Source of the DNA: Sulfomarinibacter sp963741385
Lineage (GTDB): Bacteria > Acidobacteriota > Thermoanaerobaculia > Thermoanaerobaculales > Sulfomarinibacteraceae
DNA length: 64,000 bases
Direction of reading: 5' to 3'
NCBI GenBank assembly: GCA_963741385.1
Contig: CAVUHO010000010.1
Location: 930,001-994,000 of the forward strand
Below are positions 51,757-59,595 of this stretch, one piece after another; position 1 is the first letter of the stretch; every line of letters begins with the position of its first letter. The notes below the pieces were generated by a model that saw only the letters and a list, made by a program, of their open reading frames with translations, was not told the DNA's origin and searched no databases. Both the position numbers and the translations under genes were made by a program.

Positions 51757-52185
51757 AGGGTCATGCGCTATCCCTCGTATCTTCATCCACATGGCGCTGA
51801 TCCGGTTGTGGAAAAAGCTGCGGAAAACTCGTTAAGGCAATGTAAATACAGATATTTCGAACGAATTGTCAGGCGCGGGCCGGAAATCCACAAATCTTTT
51901 GTTTTTAATTACTTAAGGCTATCTTGTTTAATTTGAAGCCGTTGCCTTGTGGTGATCCCGGACAAAGGTCCACAACCCCCTGATTTTCGGTAGCTTGCGA
52001 GCCCAAACGACGGGCAAGCTGTTGCTGCCCCGAGAGAGCCTGTGGTAGCGTTCAACTCCCCTTGTTCGAGGGTGGGTCGTATGGACCCGGGACGTCGCAG
52101 CGGATGATCGGTACACCGGGGGGTCGACCCGCCGGCGGTGCCGGCGGTTCCTGTCCAGGGCGAGTGACCAGTGGGGAGCTTCAGG
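51757..52185. other. 429-base intergenic region with AT-rich island and DnaA-box-like motifs
   Basis: No convincing gene is present. Four TCCACA-containing motifs lie within 200 bases: TCATCCACA (51783-51791, one mismatch to TTATCCACA), TTTTCCACA on the minus strand (51807-51815, one mismatch), AAATCCACA (51884-51892) and AGGTCCACA (51966-51974). An A/T-rich stretch (51893-51937) lies among them. Further on there is a hairpin AGCTTGC...GCAAGCT (51992-52020) and two GC hairpins before hisS. It could hold the hisS promoter and leader, or a DnaA-bound site; no replication genes are close. Confidence 0.4.
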
Positions 52186-53457
52186 ATGATTCGCAAGGTC
52201 AAAGGGACCCGTGATGTGTTGCCGCCCGACACCCGGCTGTGGGTCGAGGTCGAAAATACCGCCCACCGGGTGTTTGTCGGTTTCGGGTACGACGAGATCC
52301 GGCTGCCGGCGATGGAGCCGACCGAGCTCTACGTGCGGTCCGTGGGTGAGGACACCGACATCGTCGCCAAGGAGATGTACACATTTGCCGACCGCAAGGG
52401 GCGTTCGCTCACCCTGCGGCCCGAAGGCACCGCCGGCGTGGCCCGGTCCTTTATCGAAAACGGCCTCGGGCAGCGCCCGCAGCCGCTCCGGTTGAGCTAC
52501 ATCGGTCCGATGTTCCGGTACGAGAAGATGCAGCGCGGCCGTTACCGGCAGTTTGCCCAGATCGGCATCGAGCTGCTCGGCGCGGCAACCCCGGCGGCCG
52601 ATGTCGAGGTCCTCCTGGTTCTCCACACCTTTCTTTCAGAGCTCGGTTTCGACGACCTCGTGATCGTCCTCAACAACCTTGGTGATCCGGAGGACCGACC
52701 GGTCTTTATCGAACTGCTGAAATCCGAGCTCGAGCCCCACCGGTCCGTGCTGTGTCCGGATTGCCAGCGCCGGTGGGACGCCAACCCTCTGCGCATCCTC
52801 GACTGCAAAGTGCCGCGCTGTCGCGAGCTCGTCGCCGACACGACGCCGGTGGCGGAGGTCGCGAATGCCGAAGCGCGGGCGCACGTCGAGGCTGTTGAAG
52901 AGGGGCTCGGAAACCTCGGTATCCCGGTGCGCAGGGCGCCGCGGCTGGTGCGTGGGCTCGACTACTACCTGCGCACTGTCTTCGAGGTGGTGTCGCCCGA
53001 GCTCGGAGAGGACACGGTGATCTGCGGCGGCGGCCGCTACGACCGTCTGATCGCCGATCTCGGGGGGCCGCAGGTGCCGGGGATCGGCTTCGCCATCGGT
53101 GAGGACCGGTTGGTGGAGGTGTTGGGCGATGCTTTCCGCCGGCAGGTTCTGAGTCGACCGGTCGTCGCCGTTCTGCCGATCGGTCCCGAAGCCGCGATGG
53201 CGGGTCTGGCCTTGAGCCGGACTCTTGCCCTCAGTGGTCTGTCGGCACCGGCGGAGGTCACCGGACGTTCGCTCAAAGCTGGTCTCAAGTGGGCCGGGAA
53301 AATCGGTGCCCGAGTGGTCGTGATCCTCGGCGAGAGCGAGATCGCCGACGGCACAGCCATCGTTCGCGACCTCGAACGGGGCGAGCAGGAAGTGGTGCGG
53401 CTGGACGGGGTTGCGGATTTCATTGAGAACATCTTGGCAAACTCGAGTGGTGGCTGA
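52186..53457 (+). CDS. hisS: Histidyl-tRNA synthetase
   Basis: A 423-residue class II enzyme that charges tRNA-His. It starts KVKGTRDVLPPD and shows TLRPEGTAGVARSF, motif 2 (YIGPMFRYEKMQRGRYRQF), LVRGLDYYLRTVFEV (HisA motif), the CGGGRYDRLIADLGG loop and motif 3 (GIGFAIGEDRLVEVL). The C-terminal anticodon domain is present. The ATG at 52186 follows GGGGAG; an upstream GTG five codons away is possible. It starts a plus-strand run of tRNA synthetase and ribosomal genes. Confidence 0.97.
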   Translation: MIRKVKGTRDVLPPDTRLWVEVENTAHRVFVGFGYDEIRLPAMEPTELYVRSVGEDTDIVAKEMYTFADRKGRSLTLRPEGTAGVARSFIENGLGQRPQPLRLSYIGPMFRYEKMQRGRYRQFAQIGIELLGAATPAADVEVLLVLHTFLSELGFDDLVIVLNNLGDPEDRPVFIELLKSELEPHRSVLCPDCQRRWDANPLRILDCKVPRCRELVADTTPVAEVANAEARAHVEAVEEGLGNLGIPVRRAPRLVRGLDYYLRTVFEVVSPELGEDTVICGGGRYDRLIADLGGPQVPGIGFAIGEDRLVEVLGDAFRRQVLSRPVVAVLPIGPEAAMAGLALSRTLALSGLSAPAEVTGRSLKAGLKWAGKIGARVVVILGESEIADGTAIVRDLERGEQEVVRLDGVADFIENILANSSGG

Positions 53458-53487
53458 TCGGCCATGAAAACAGCATCGGAGCAGGAC

Positions 53488-55245
53488 ATGGTGACGAGCG
53501 CGTGGGACAGACCGTGGTGTGCGAGCCTGGGCCGCGACCGGATCGGCGAGCAGGTGGAGGTCGTCGGCTGGGTACGCCGCCGCCGCGATCTCGGTGGCCT
53601 GGTCTTTGTCGATCTCAGAGACCGCAGCGGGCTGCTGCAGCTGGTGTTCGAAGAGGCCATGGTGAACGAGGGCGAAAGGCTCTCCGGAGAAGACGTCGTC
53701 AAGGTGCGGGGCACGGTCCGACAGCGGGCCGAGGGCCAGGCCAACGCCGATCTGGCGAGCGGTGAGGTCGAGATCCTGGTCGACGAACTCGAGATCCTCA
53801 ACACCTCCGAGACGCCGCCCTTCGTGATCGAGGATCGCGCCAACGCGTCGGAGGAGTTGCGGCTCACCTACCGTTACCTCGACCTGCGGCGGCCGGAGAT
53901 GACCGCCAACCTGGTGCTTCGGCACCGGGTGGTCGCCGCCATTCGCCGGTATTTCGACGACATGGATTTCGTCGATGTGGAGACCCCCATCCTCACCCGC
54001 TCGACCCCGGAGGGGGCGCGCGACTTTCTGGTCCCGTCGCGGATCCACAAGGGGTCGTTTTACGCCCTGCCGCAGTCGCCGCAGCTTTTCAAGCAGCTGC
54101 TCCAGGTTGCGGGCATGGGTCGCTACGTGCAGATCACCCGGTGCTTCCGCGATGAGGACCTCCGCGCCGACCGTCAGCCCGAATTCACCCAGGTGGATGT
54201 CGAAGCGTCGTTTATTACCGAGGAGGACATCTACTCCCTGATCGAAGGGCTGTTTCACAAGATTTTCCCATTGGTGGGCATCGAGCCGCCAACGCCCTTC
54301 CCACGTCTCACCTACGACGAGGCCATGGAGCGGTTCGGCTCCGATCGCCCCGACACCCGCTTCGGTCTCGAGCTCATCGACCTCGCTGCCCTGTGCGAGG
54401 GCTGCGGCTTCGGGATCCTCGAGGCGGCGGCCGCCCAGGGGCGGGTCAAGGGCCTGGTGGTGCCGGGTGGGGCGCATCTCTCACGGAAGCAGCTCGACGC
54501 GCTCTCGGATTTCGTCAAGCCCTATGGAGCGGCGGGCGTCTTGTGGTTCAAGCGAACCGCGGACGGGGTCGCGTCACCCGCCAAAAAGGCCCTCGGCGAC
54601 GACGGTGTCGCGAGGTTCCTCGACGCCGCGGGCGCCCGGGCAGAGGATCTTCTGCTGGTCGTCGGCGGCGCACCGGGCGTCGTGTTCGCCTCGCTCGGTG
54701 CGCTGCGGTTGCACCTCGCACGCGAGAACAACCTGATACCGGAGGGCCGTCACGATTTTCTGTGGGTCACGGATTTCCCCCTGCTCGAGTGGAATGGCGA
54801 GGACCAGCGCTTCTACGCCATGCACCACCCCTTCACCGCGCCGCGGGTCGAAGACGTGTCGCTCATCGGGACCGACCCCGCCGCCGCGAGGGCGCGGGCC
54901 TACGACGTGGTCATGGACGGAATGGAACTGGGGGGAGGGTCGATCCGGATCCACGATCCGGGTCTCCAGCAGCAACTCTTCGCGACACTCGGCATCGACG
55001 AGGCCGAGGCCAGGGAACGTTTCGGCTTCCTGCTCGAGGCCTTCCGCTACGGCGTGCCGCCGCACGGGGGGATCGCGCTCGGGCTCGACCGCATGGTCAT
55101 GCTGATGGCCGGCCGCGAGTCGATCCGCGATGTCATCGCCTTCCCCAAGACCACCTCGGCCAGTTGTCTGATGACAAGCGCCCCGTCGAAGGTCGACGAC
55201 CGGCAGCTCGCCGACCTCGGGCTTCGCAGTGAGCGACCGGAGTGA
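53488..55245 (+). CDS. aspS: Aspartyl-tRNA synthetase
   Basis: A bacterial-type AspRS of 585 residues. An N-terminal OB fold (VVGWVRRRRDLGGLVFVDLRD) is followed by the class II core with motif 2 (GRYVQITRCFRDEDLRADRQPEFTQ), the GAD insert domain, WVTDFPLLEW, and motif 3 (GIALGLDRMVMLMAG). The ATG at 53488 has GGAG seven bases upstream; an ATG at 53464 would add eight residues without a ribosome site. Whether it is discriminating or also charges tRNA-Asn cannot be told. It follows hisS by 30 bases. Confidence 0.96.
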   Translation: MVTSAWDRPWCASLGRDRIGEQVEVVGWVRRRRDLGGLVFVDLRDRSGLLQLVFEEAMVNEGERLSGEDVVKVRGTVRQRAEGQANADLASGEVEILVDELEILNTSETPPFVIEDRANASEELRLTYRYLDLRRPEMTANLVLRHRVVAAIRRYFDDMDFVDVETPILTRSTPEGARDFLVPSRIHKGSFYALPQSPQLFKQLLQVAGMGRYVQITRCFRDEDLRADRQPEFTQVDVEASFITEEDIYSLIEGLFHKIFPLVGIEPPTPFPRLTYDEAMERFGSDRPDTRFGLELIDLAALCEGCGFGILEAAAAQGRVKGLVVPGGAHLSRKQLDALSDFVKPYGAAGVLWFKRTADGVASPAKKALGDDGVARFLDAAGARAEDLLLVVGGAPGVVFASLGALRLHLARENNLIPEGRHDFLWVTDFPLLEWNGEDQRFYAMHHPFTAPRVEDVSLIGTDPAAARARAYDVVMDGMELGGGSIRIHDPGLQQQLFATLGIDEAEARERFGFLLEAFRYGVPPHGGIALGLDRMVMLMAGRESIRDVIAFPKTTSASCLMTSAPSKVDDRQLADLGLRSERPE

Positions 55246-55282
55246 CAGCCGCAAGAGTGTGGAAACCCTGGCGCCGAATCGG

Positions 55283-55534
55283 TTATGTCTCGACCGAGTC
55301 ATCGAGTGTGAACTCGCCGCGATCAACCTGAGCGAGCAACTCCCGTGCCTGCGGTGCATGCTCGACGGCGACCAGGATCTCCACCGCGCCGAGACCGTTG
55401 AGGGTGAGACCGTGGGTCTTGCGGAGGGCTTCCCCGTGCACAAAGGTGGGAATATCGTGCGCGGCGAGGAACGACCGGATCTGAGTCTCCTCGATCTCTC
55501 CCTGTGCCCTGAAAATGACCACTGGATCGTCCAT
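55283..55534 (-). CDS. DUF2007 small protein
   Basis: An 83-residue protein with the DUF2007 pattern: VVIFRAQGEIEETQIRSFLAAHDIPTFVHGEA, then VEILVAVEHAPQARELLAQV. Members are small ferredoxin-fold-like proteins annotated as putative signal transducers; the function is unknown. It stands alone on the minus strand, convergent with aspS, and is divergent from the tRNA-Val promoter. The start at 55534 (MDDP) is preferred over an upstream ATG. Confidence 0.72.
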   Translation of the reverse strand: MDDPVVIFRAQGEIEETQIRSFLAAHDIPTFVHGEALRKTHGLTLNGLGAVEILVAVEHAPQARELLAQVDRGEFTLDDSVET

Positions 55535-55610
55535 GCTGCATGGTAACCCGGACTTCGGCCGACGTTGCATCGCGGAATCGCCGGGAAATGCTGGATTTCA
55601 ACGGCTCGTA

Positions 55611-55639
55611 TTGACACCAACCGAGCCCGTTGTTATGAT
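55611..55639 (+). promoter_or_regulatory. Strong sigma-70-like promoter of the tRNA-Val pair
   Basis: TTGACA (55611-55616) and TATGAT (55634-55639) are separated by exactly 17 bases, the best consensus match seen in the window. It lies about 90 bases before the first tRNA-Val. Confidence 0.75.
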
Positions 55640-55732
55640 CCCCTCCCCTTTTCCAAGGGGGAAGTTCTTTGATTTACAAATAGGACGAGGAAGGGTTGAA
55701 AGTGTCCACGGGACCACCCTTCGTTAGCCTGA

Positions 55733-55809
<77 letters not shown>

Positions 55810-55826
55810 TTTTTGTGGGTCCGTGA

Positions 55827-55903
55827 AGGCGCGTAGCTCAGTTGGTTAGAGCGCATCCCTCACACGGATGAAGTCCGCGGTTCGAGTCCGCGCGCGCCTA
55901 CCA
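55827..55903 (+). tRNA. tRNA-Val(CAC)
   Basis: The acceptor AGGCGCG/CGCGCCT is identical to that of the first tRNA-Val. The anticodon arm CATCC-CTCACAC-GGATG gives CAC, which reads GUG. T-loop and CCA are present. It lies 17 bases after the first. Confidence 0.95.
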
Positions 55904-55915
55904 CCCAGATTCGAT

Positions 55916-55945
55916 GCCCGACCCCCGTGGTCGGGCTTTTGTGTT
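55916..55945 (+). terminator. Rho-independent terminator after the tRNA-Val pair
   Basis: An 8-bp stem GCCCGACC/GGTCGGGC (55916-55923 with 55929-55936) with a 5-base loop is followed by TTTTGTGTTT. It separates the tRNA transcript from thrS. Confidence 0.8.
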
Positions 55946-55986
55946 TGTGCGGCAACCGTCGGGTGGCCGATTCGACTGGAGATGAG

Positions 55987-57931
55987 ATGAGTGAAACAGT
56001 TCGGGTGAGCTTGCCGGACGGCAGTGCGCGGGAATTCCCCGCGGGCGTGACCGTCCTCGAGGTGGCCGAGGCCATCGGCCCCCGGCTTGCCCGCGACACG
56101 GTCGCGGGGCTGGTTGACGAGCGTCTTGTCGACCTGCGAACTCCGCTCACCACCGATGTTTCGCTGCGTATCGTGACCACCAAGGACCCCGAGGCGGGCG
56201 ACGTGATCCGCCATTCCGCCGAACACGTCCTCGCCGACGCCGTCAAACGGTTGTGGCCGGGCACGCCGATCGATGCAGGGCGCCAGGACCACTCCGAGAA
56301 GTACCAGTACGACTTCCGTTTTCCGCGCGCCTTCAAACCCGAGGACTTCGAAAAGATCGAAGCGGAGATGGCCCGGATCATCGGCGAGGACCTCGAGTTC
56401 GAACGGCGGGAGGTCGACCGTGATGAGGTCCGGCGGGTCATGTCCGAACGCGGTGAGGACATCAAGATCGTGCGCCTCGAGGACATTCCCGAGGGCGAGG
56501 CGATCACGCTGTATGCCCACGGGCCGTTTCTCGATCTGTGCCGCGGCCCGCACGTTCAGCGCACCTCGCAGATCGGCGCGGTGCGTCTGCTCGAGGCCTC
56601 GGGCGCCTACTTCAAGGGCGACGAGCGCAACGAGATGCTGCAGCGCATCTACGGCACCGCCTTTGCCTCGAAGAAGGCGCTCGACGCCTACTTTGCCCGG
56701 CTCGAGGAGCTCAAGCGCCGCGACCACCGGCGTCTCGGCCGCGAGCTCGATCTGTTCTCGTTCCACCCCGAGGCGCCCGCAAGCCCCTTCTTCCACCCCC
56801 GCGGCACCATCGTCTACAACGCTCTTCTCGAGCTGATGAGGGAAAAGTACCGGGCCTACGGATATGACGAGGTCATCACTCCCCAGATATTCGACGTCGA
56901 GCTGTGGAAGCGCTCGGGCCACTACGACAACTACCGCGAAGACATGTTCTTCGCCGACGCTTTTGACGAGGTCGAAGAGCGGTCGTCGAGCGTCAAACCC
57001 ATGAACTGCCCGTCCCACTGCCTCCTCTACGGCGGCAGCGCGCACTCCTACCGGGATCTGCCGCGACGGATCGCGGACTTCGGCCGGCTCCACCGCTACG
57101 AGCGGTCGGGGGTGGTCACCGGTCTGACGAGGGTCAGGACTTTCAGTCAGGACGACGCCCACATCTTCTGCACGCCGGAACAGATCGAGCCCGAGATCAC
57201 CGCACTCTTCGAGTTCATCTTCGAGATCTACAACGCTGTTCGGTTTCGAGGATGTGACCGTCAACTTGTCCACGAAGCCGGAAAAGGCGATGGGCGACCC
57301 CAAGGTCTGGGAGCACGCCGAGGCCGTGCTCGCGAAGTGCCTCGAAGATCGTGACGACGTCGACTACACCCTCAAACCCGGCGACGGCGCATTCTACGGG
57401 CCGAAGATCGACTTCGATGTCCATGACGCCCTCGGCCGTTCGTGGCAGCTCGCGACCATCCAGCTCGATTTCCAGATGCCGGAGCGCTTCGGTCTGACCT
57501 ATGTCGACAGCGACGGTGCGGAGAAACGTCCGGTGATGATCCACCGCGCCATCCTCGGGTCGCTCGAGCGCTTCTACGGGGTGATGCTGGAGCACTTCGG
57601 CGGCGATCTGCCGCCGTGGCTGTCGCCCGAACAGGCGCGGGTGGTGCCGATCACCGACGCGGTCAACGATTACGCCGCCAAGGTTTCGGCGGATCTCCGC
57701 GCCCGTGGTCTGCGGGTCGACGTCGACCGACGCAGTGAAAAGCTCGGCTACAAGATCCGGGACGGTGAAACCATGAAGGTGCCCTATTTGCTGGTGGTCG
57801 GGCAGCGCGAGGCTGAGACCGGGATGGTTTCCCTGCGGCTACGGCATCGCGGTGACGAAGGAGTGAAGTCTCTCGAAGAGGTTGCCGAGCGGATCGTCAA
57901 CGCCGTGACGATCCGTTCTTTGGAACTGTAG
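55987..57931 (+). CDS. thrS: Threonyl-tRNA synthetase, interrupted by one single-base frameshift
   Basis: A full ThrRS of about 648 residues in two frames. The first frame has the TGS domain (VSLPDGSAREFPAGVTVLEVA), the editing/SAD domain (HSAEHVLADAVKRLWPG, AHGPFLDLCRGPHV), motif 1 and motif 2 (RIADFGRLHRYERSGVVTGLTRVRTFSQDDAHIF). The frame changes by one surplus base near 57237-57239 (IYNA to FGFEDVTVNLSTKPEKAMG). The second frame carries the rest, with YGPKIDFDV, LGSLERFYGVMLEHFGG (motif 3) and the anticodon-binding domain. Start ATG at 55987 with GGAGATGAG upstream. Since the gene is essential, an assembly error is the likely cause. Confidence 0.93.
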
Positions 57932-57956
57932 AGGAATTGGAGAAAAGGAGCTCGTT

Positions 57957-58157
57957 ATGCCGAAAATGAAGACTCATCGTGGCGCTGCCAAGCGGATCAG
58001 GCGAACCGGCAGCGGCAAGTTGAAACGCCACCATGCGTACCACTCACACATCCTGACCAAGAAAACGACGAAGCGGAAGCGCAAGCTGCGTTCCTCCGCG
58101 ATCTTGGCACCGGCTGATGCCAAGGTGTTCGCGAGAATGCTCGCGGCACAGAAATAG
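57957..58157 (+). CDS. rpmI: 50S ribosomal protein bL35
   Basis: A 66-residue, very basic protein with the L35 pattern: MPKMKTHRGAAKRIRRTGSGK, then HILTKKTTKRKRKLR. It belongs to the large ribosomal subunit. It follows thrS by 25 bases, with an AAAGGAG ribosome site, and is 9 bases ahead of rplT. The usual infC between thrS and rpmI is absent. Confidence 0.96.
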   Translation: MPKMKTHRGAAKRIRRTGSGKLKRHHAYHSHILTKKTTKRKRKLRSSAILAPADAKVFARMLAAQK

Positions 58158-58166
58158 GGGGACAGC

Positions 58167-58520
58167 ATGCGCGTTAAAAGAGGCAGCAATCGTAAGGACC
58201 GCCGCAAGAAGATACTCAACCTCGCCGAAGGCTACTGGGGCGGTAAATCCAGGCTGCACCGTACGGCCAAGATCCAGGTGGAAAAGTCGCTGGTGTACGC
58301 CTATCGCGATCGCAAGCAGCGCAAGCGGCAATTCCGTTCGCTGTGGATCTCCCGCATCAACGCCGCCGCGCGGCTCAACGGCACCACCTACTCGGTGCTG
58401 ATGGCCGGGCTGAAGAACGTGGGCTGCGAACTCGACCGCAAGGTCTTGGCCGACCTCGCGGTGCGCGATCCGCAGGCCTTCACCCAACTCGTCGAGCTGT
58501 CCAAGCAAGTCGGGAGCTGA
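58167..58520 (+). CDS. rplT: 50S ribosomal protein bL20
   Basis: A 117-residue L20, which binds 23S rRNA early in assembly and in many bacteria represses its own operon. It shows MRVKRGSNRKDRRKKILNLAEGYWG, ALYAYRDRKQRKRQFRSLWI-like (VYAYRDRKQRKRQFRSLWIS) and RINAAARLNGTTYSVLMAGL. It follows rpmI and precedes pheS by 7 bases, the standard rpmI-rplT-pheS order. No L20 leader binding site was recognised. Confidence 0.97.
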   Translation: MRVKRGSNRKDRRKKILNLAEGYWGGKSRLHRTAKIQVEKSLVYAYRDRKQRKRQFRSLWISRINAAARLNGTTYSVLMAGLKNVGCELDRKVLADLAVRDPQAFTQLVELSKQVGS

Positions 58521-58527
58521 GGGCCCG

Positions 58528-59595
58528 GTGGGCAACTCGCGTCTTGACGAGGTGCGGACGTCGTTCCTCGCCGACCTCGAGTCGGCTGGAGGTGACGGCG
58601 CCGAGGTGGAGAAGGTTCGGATTGCGTATGCGGGCAAGAAGAGCGGCGTCCTCAACGAATTGACGGCGACCCTGCGTGAGCTGCCGAATGAGGAAAAGCG
58701 TGCCTACGGCCAAGCCCTCAACGAGCTCAAACAGGAGATCGAGTCGAAGCTCGCGGAGGCGAAAAAGACCGCGGGTACGATCGTGCGCCCCAAAACCGCG
58801 AAGGTCAAAGCCGAAGTTCATCCAGCCACTGTGACTGCGGGAGCGGACAGAGTCGACGTCACCCTCCCCGGGATCCCGGTCGTGGGCGGCGCCGAGCACC
58901 CGGTTCACATCGTGCGGCGGCGGATCGAGGAGATCTTCCTGCGCATGGGCTACGACGTCGAGGCGGGCCCCGAGATCGAGGACGACTGGCACAACTTCGA
59001 GGCCCTCAACATCCCGCCCGACCACCCGGCCCGTGACGACCAGGACACCTTCTACCTGCCCGGCGGGTACCTGTTGCGGACCCAAACCTCTCCGGTCCAG
59101 GCGCGGGTCATGGAGAGCCGCCAGCCGCCGATCCGCATCATCGTGCCGGGCCGCGTCTACCGGCGCGACTCCGATCTCCGGCACTCGCCCATGTTCCACC
59201 AGATCGAAGGCCTGCTGGTGGATGAGGGCGTCACCTTCGGCCATCTCAAGGCGACCCTGGAGACCTTTCTTCACGACCTGTTCTCCGCCGACGTCAAGGT
59301 CCGTCTTCGGCCGGGCTACTTCCCCTTCACCGAACCGTCGGCGGAGGTCGACATCTCGTGCATCTTCTGCGCCCAGAAGGGCTGCGGCGTGTGTTCGGGC
59401 TCGGGGTGGATCGAAATCCTTGGTGCCGGCATGGTGGATCCGAGGGTCTTCGAAGCGGTGGGGGTGGACTCCGATCGCTACACCGGATTCGCCTTCGGGC
59501 TCGGTCTTGATCGGGTGGCCATGCTGGTCTATGGGATCCCTGATCTCCGCCAGCTGTTCGCTGGCGACCAACGCCTGACGAGGCAGTTTGCATGA
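58528..59595 (+). CDS. pheS: Phenylalanyl-tRNA synthetase alpha subunit
   Basis: A 355-residue class II subunit. An N-terminal coiled coil (about 1-90) is followed by the catalytic core: GYDVEAGPEIEDDWHNFEALN, LLRTQTSPVQARVM (motif 2 region), VYRRDSDLRHSPMFHQIEGL, and motif 3 (GFAFGLGLDRVAMLVYGI). A four-Cys stretch (CIFCAQKGCGVCSG) is a known feature of many PheS proteins. It starts with GTG at 58528 and overlaps pheT in ATGA. Confidence 0.97.
   Translation: MGNSRLDEVRTSFLADLESAGGDGAEVEKVRIAYAGKKSGVLNELTATLRELPNEEKRAYGQALNELKQEIESKLAEAKKTAGTIVRPKTAKVKAEVHPATVTAGADRVDVTLPGIPVVGGAEHPVHIVRRRIEEIFLRMGYDVEAGPEIEDDWHNFEALNIPPDHPARDDQDTFYLPGGYLLRTQTSPVQARVMESRQPPIRIIVPGRVYRRDSDLRHSPMFHQIEGLLVDEGVTFGHLKATLETFLHDLFSADVKVRLRPGYFPFTEPSAEVDISCIFCAQKGCGVCSGSGWIEILGAGMVDPRVFEAVGVDSDRYTGFAFGLGLDRVAMLVYGIPDLRQLFAGDQRLTRQFA

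Noticed and set aside
51757..52185. Chromosomal origin of replication.
   Set aside because: The boxes are imperfect, no dnaA/dnaN/rpmH is close and gene strand does not switch; kept only as a possible DnaA-bound site.
51757..52185. T-box leader in front of hisS.
   Set aside because: The AGGGTGGNACCGCG antiterminator motif is not present.
51909..52232. Minus-strand frame of 107 residues in the hisS leader.
   Set aside because: No ribosome site and low-complexity Thr/Gly/Pro product; it also runs into hisS.
52636..54477. A 613-residue minus-strand frame opposite hisS and aspS.
   Set aside because: Antisense shadow; both synthetases are certain.
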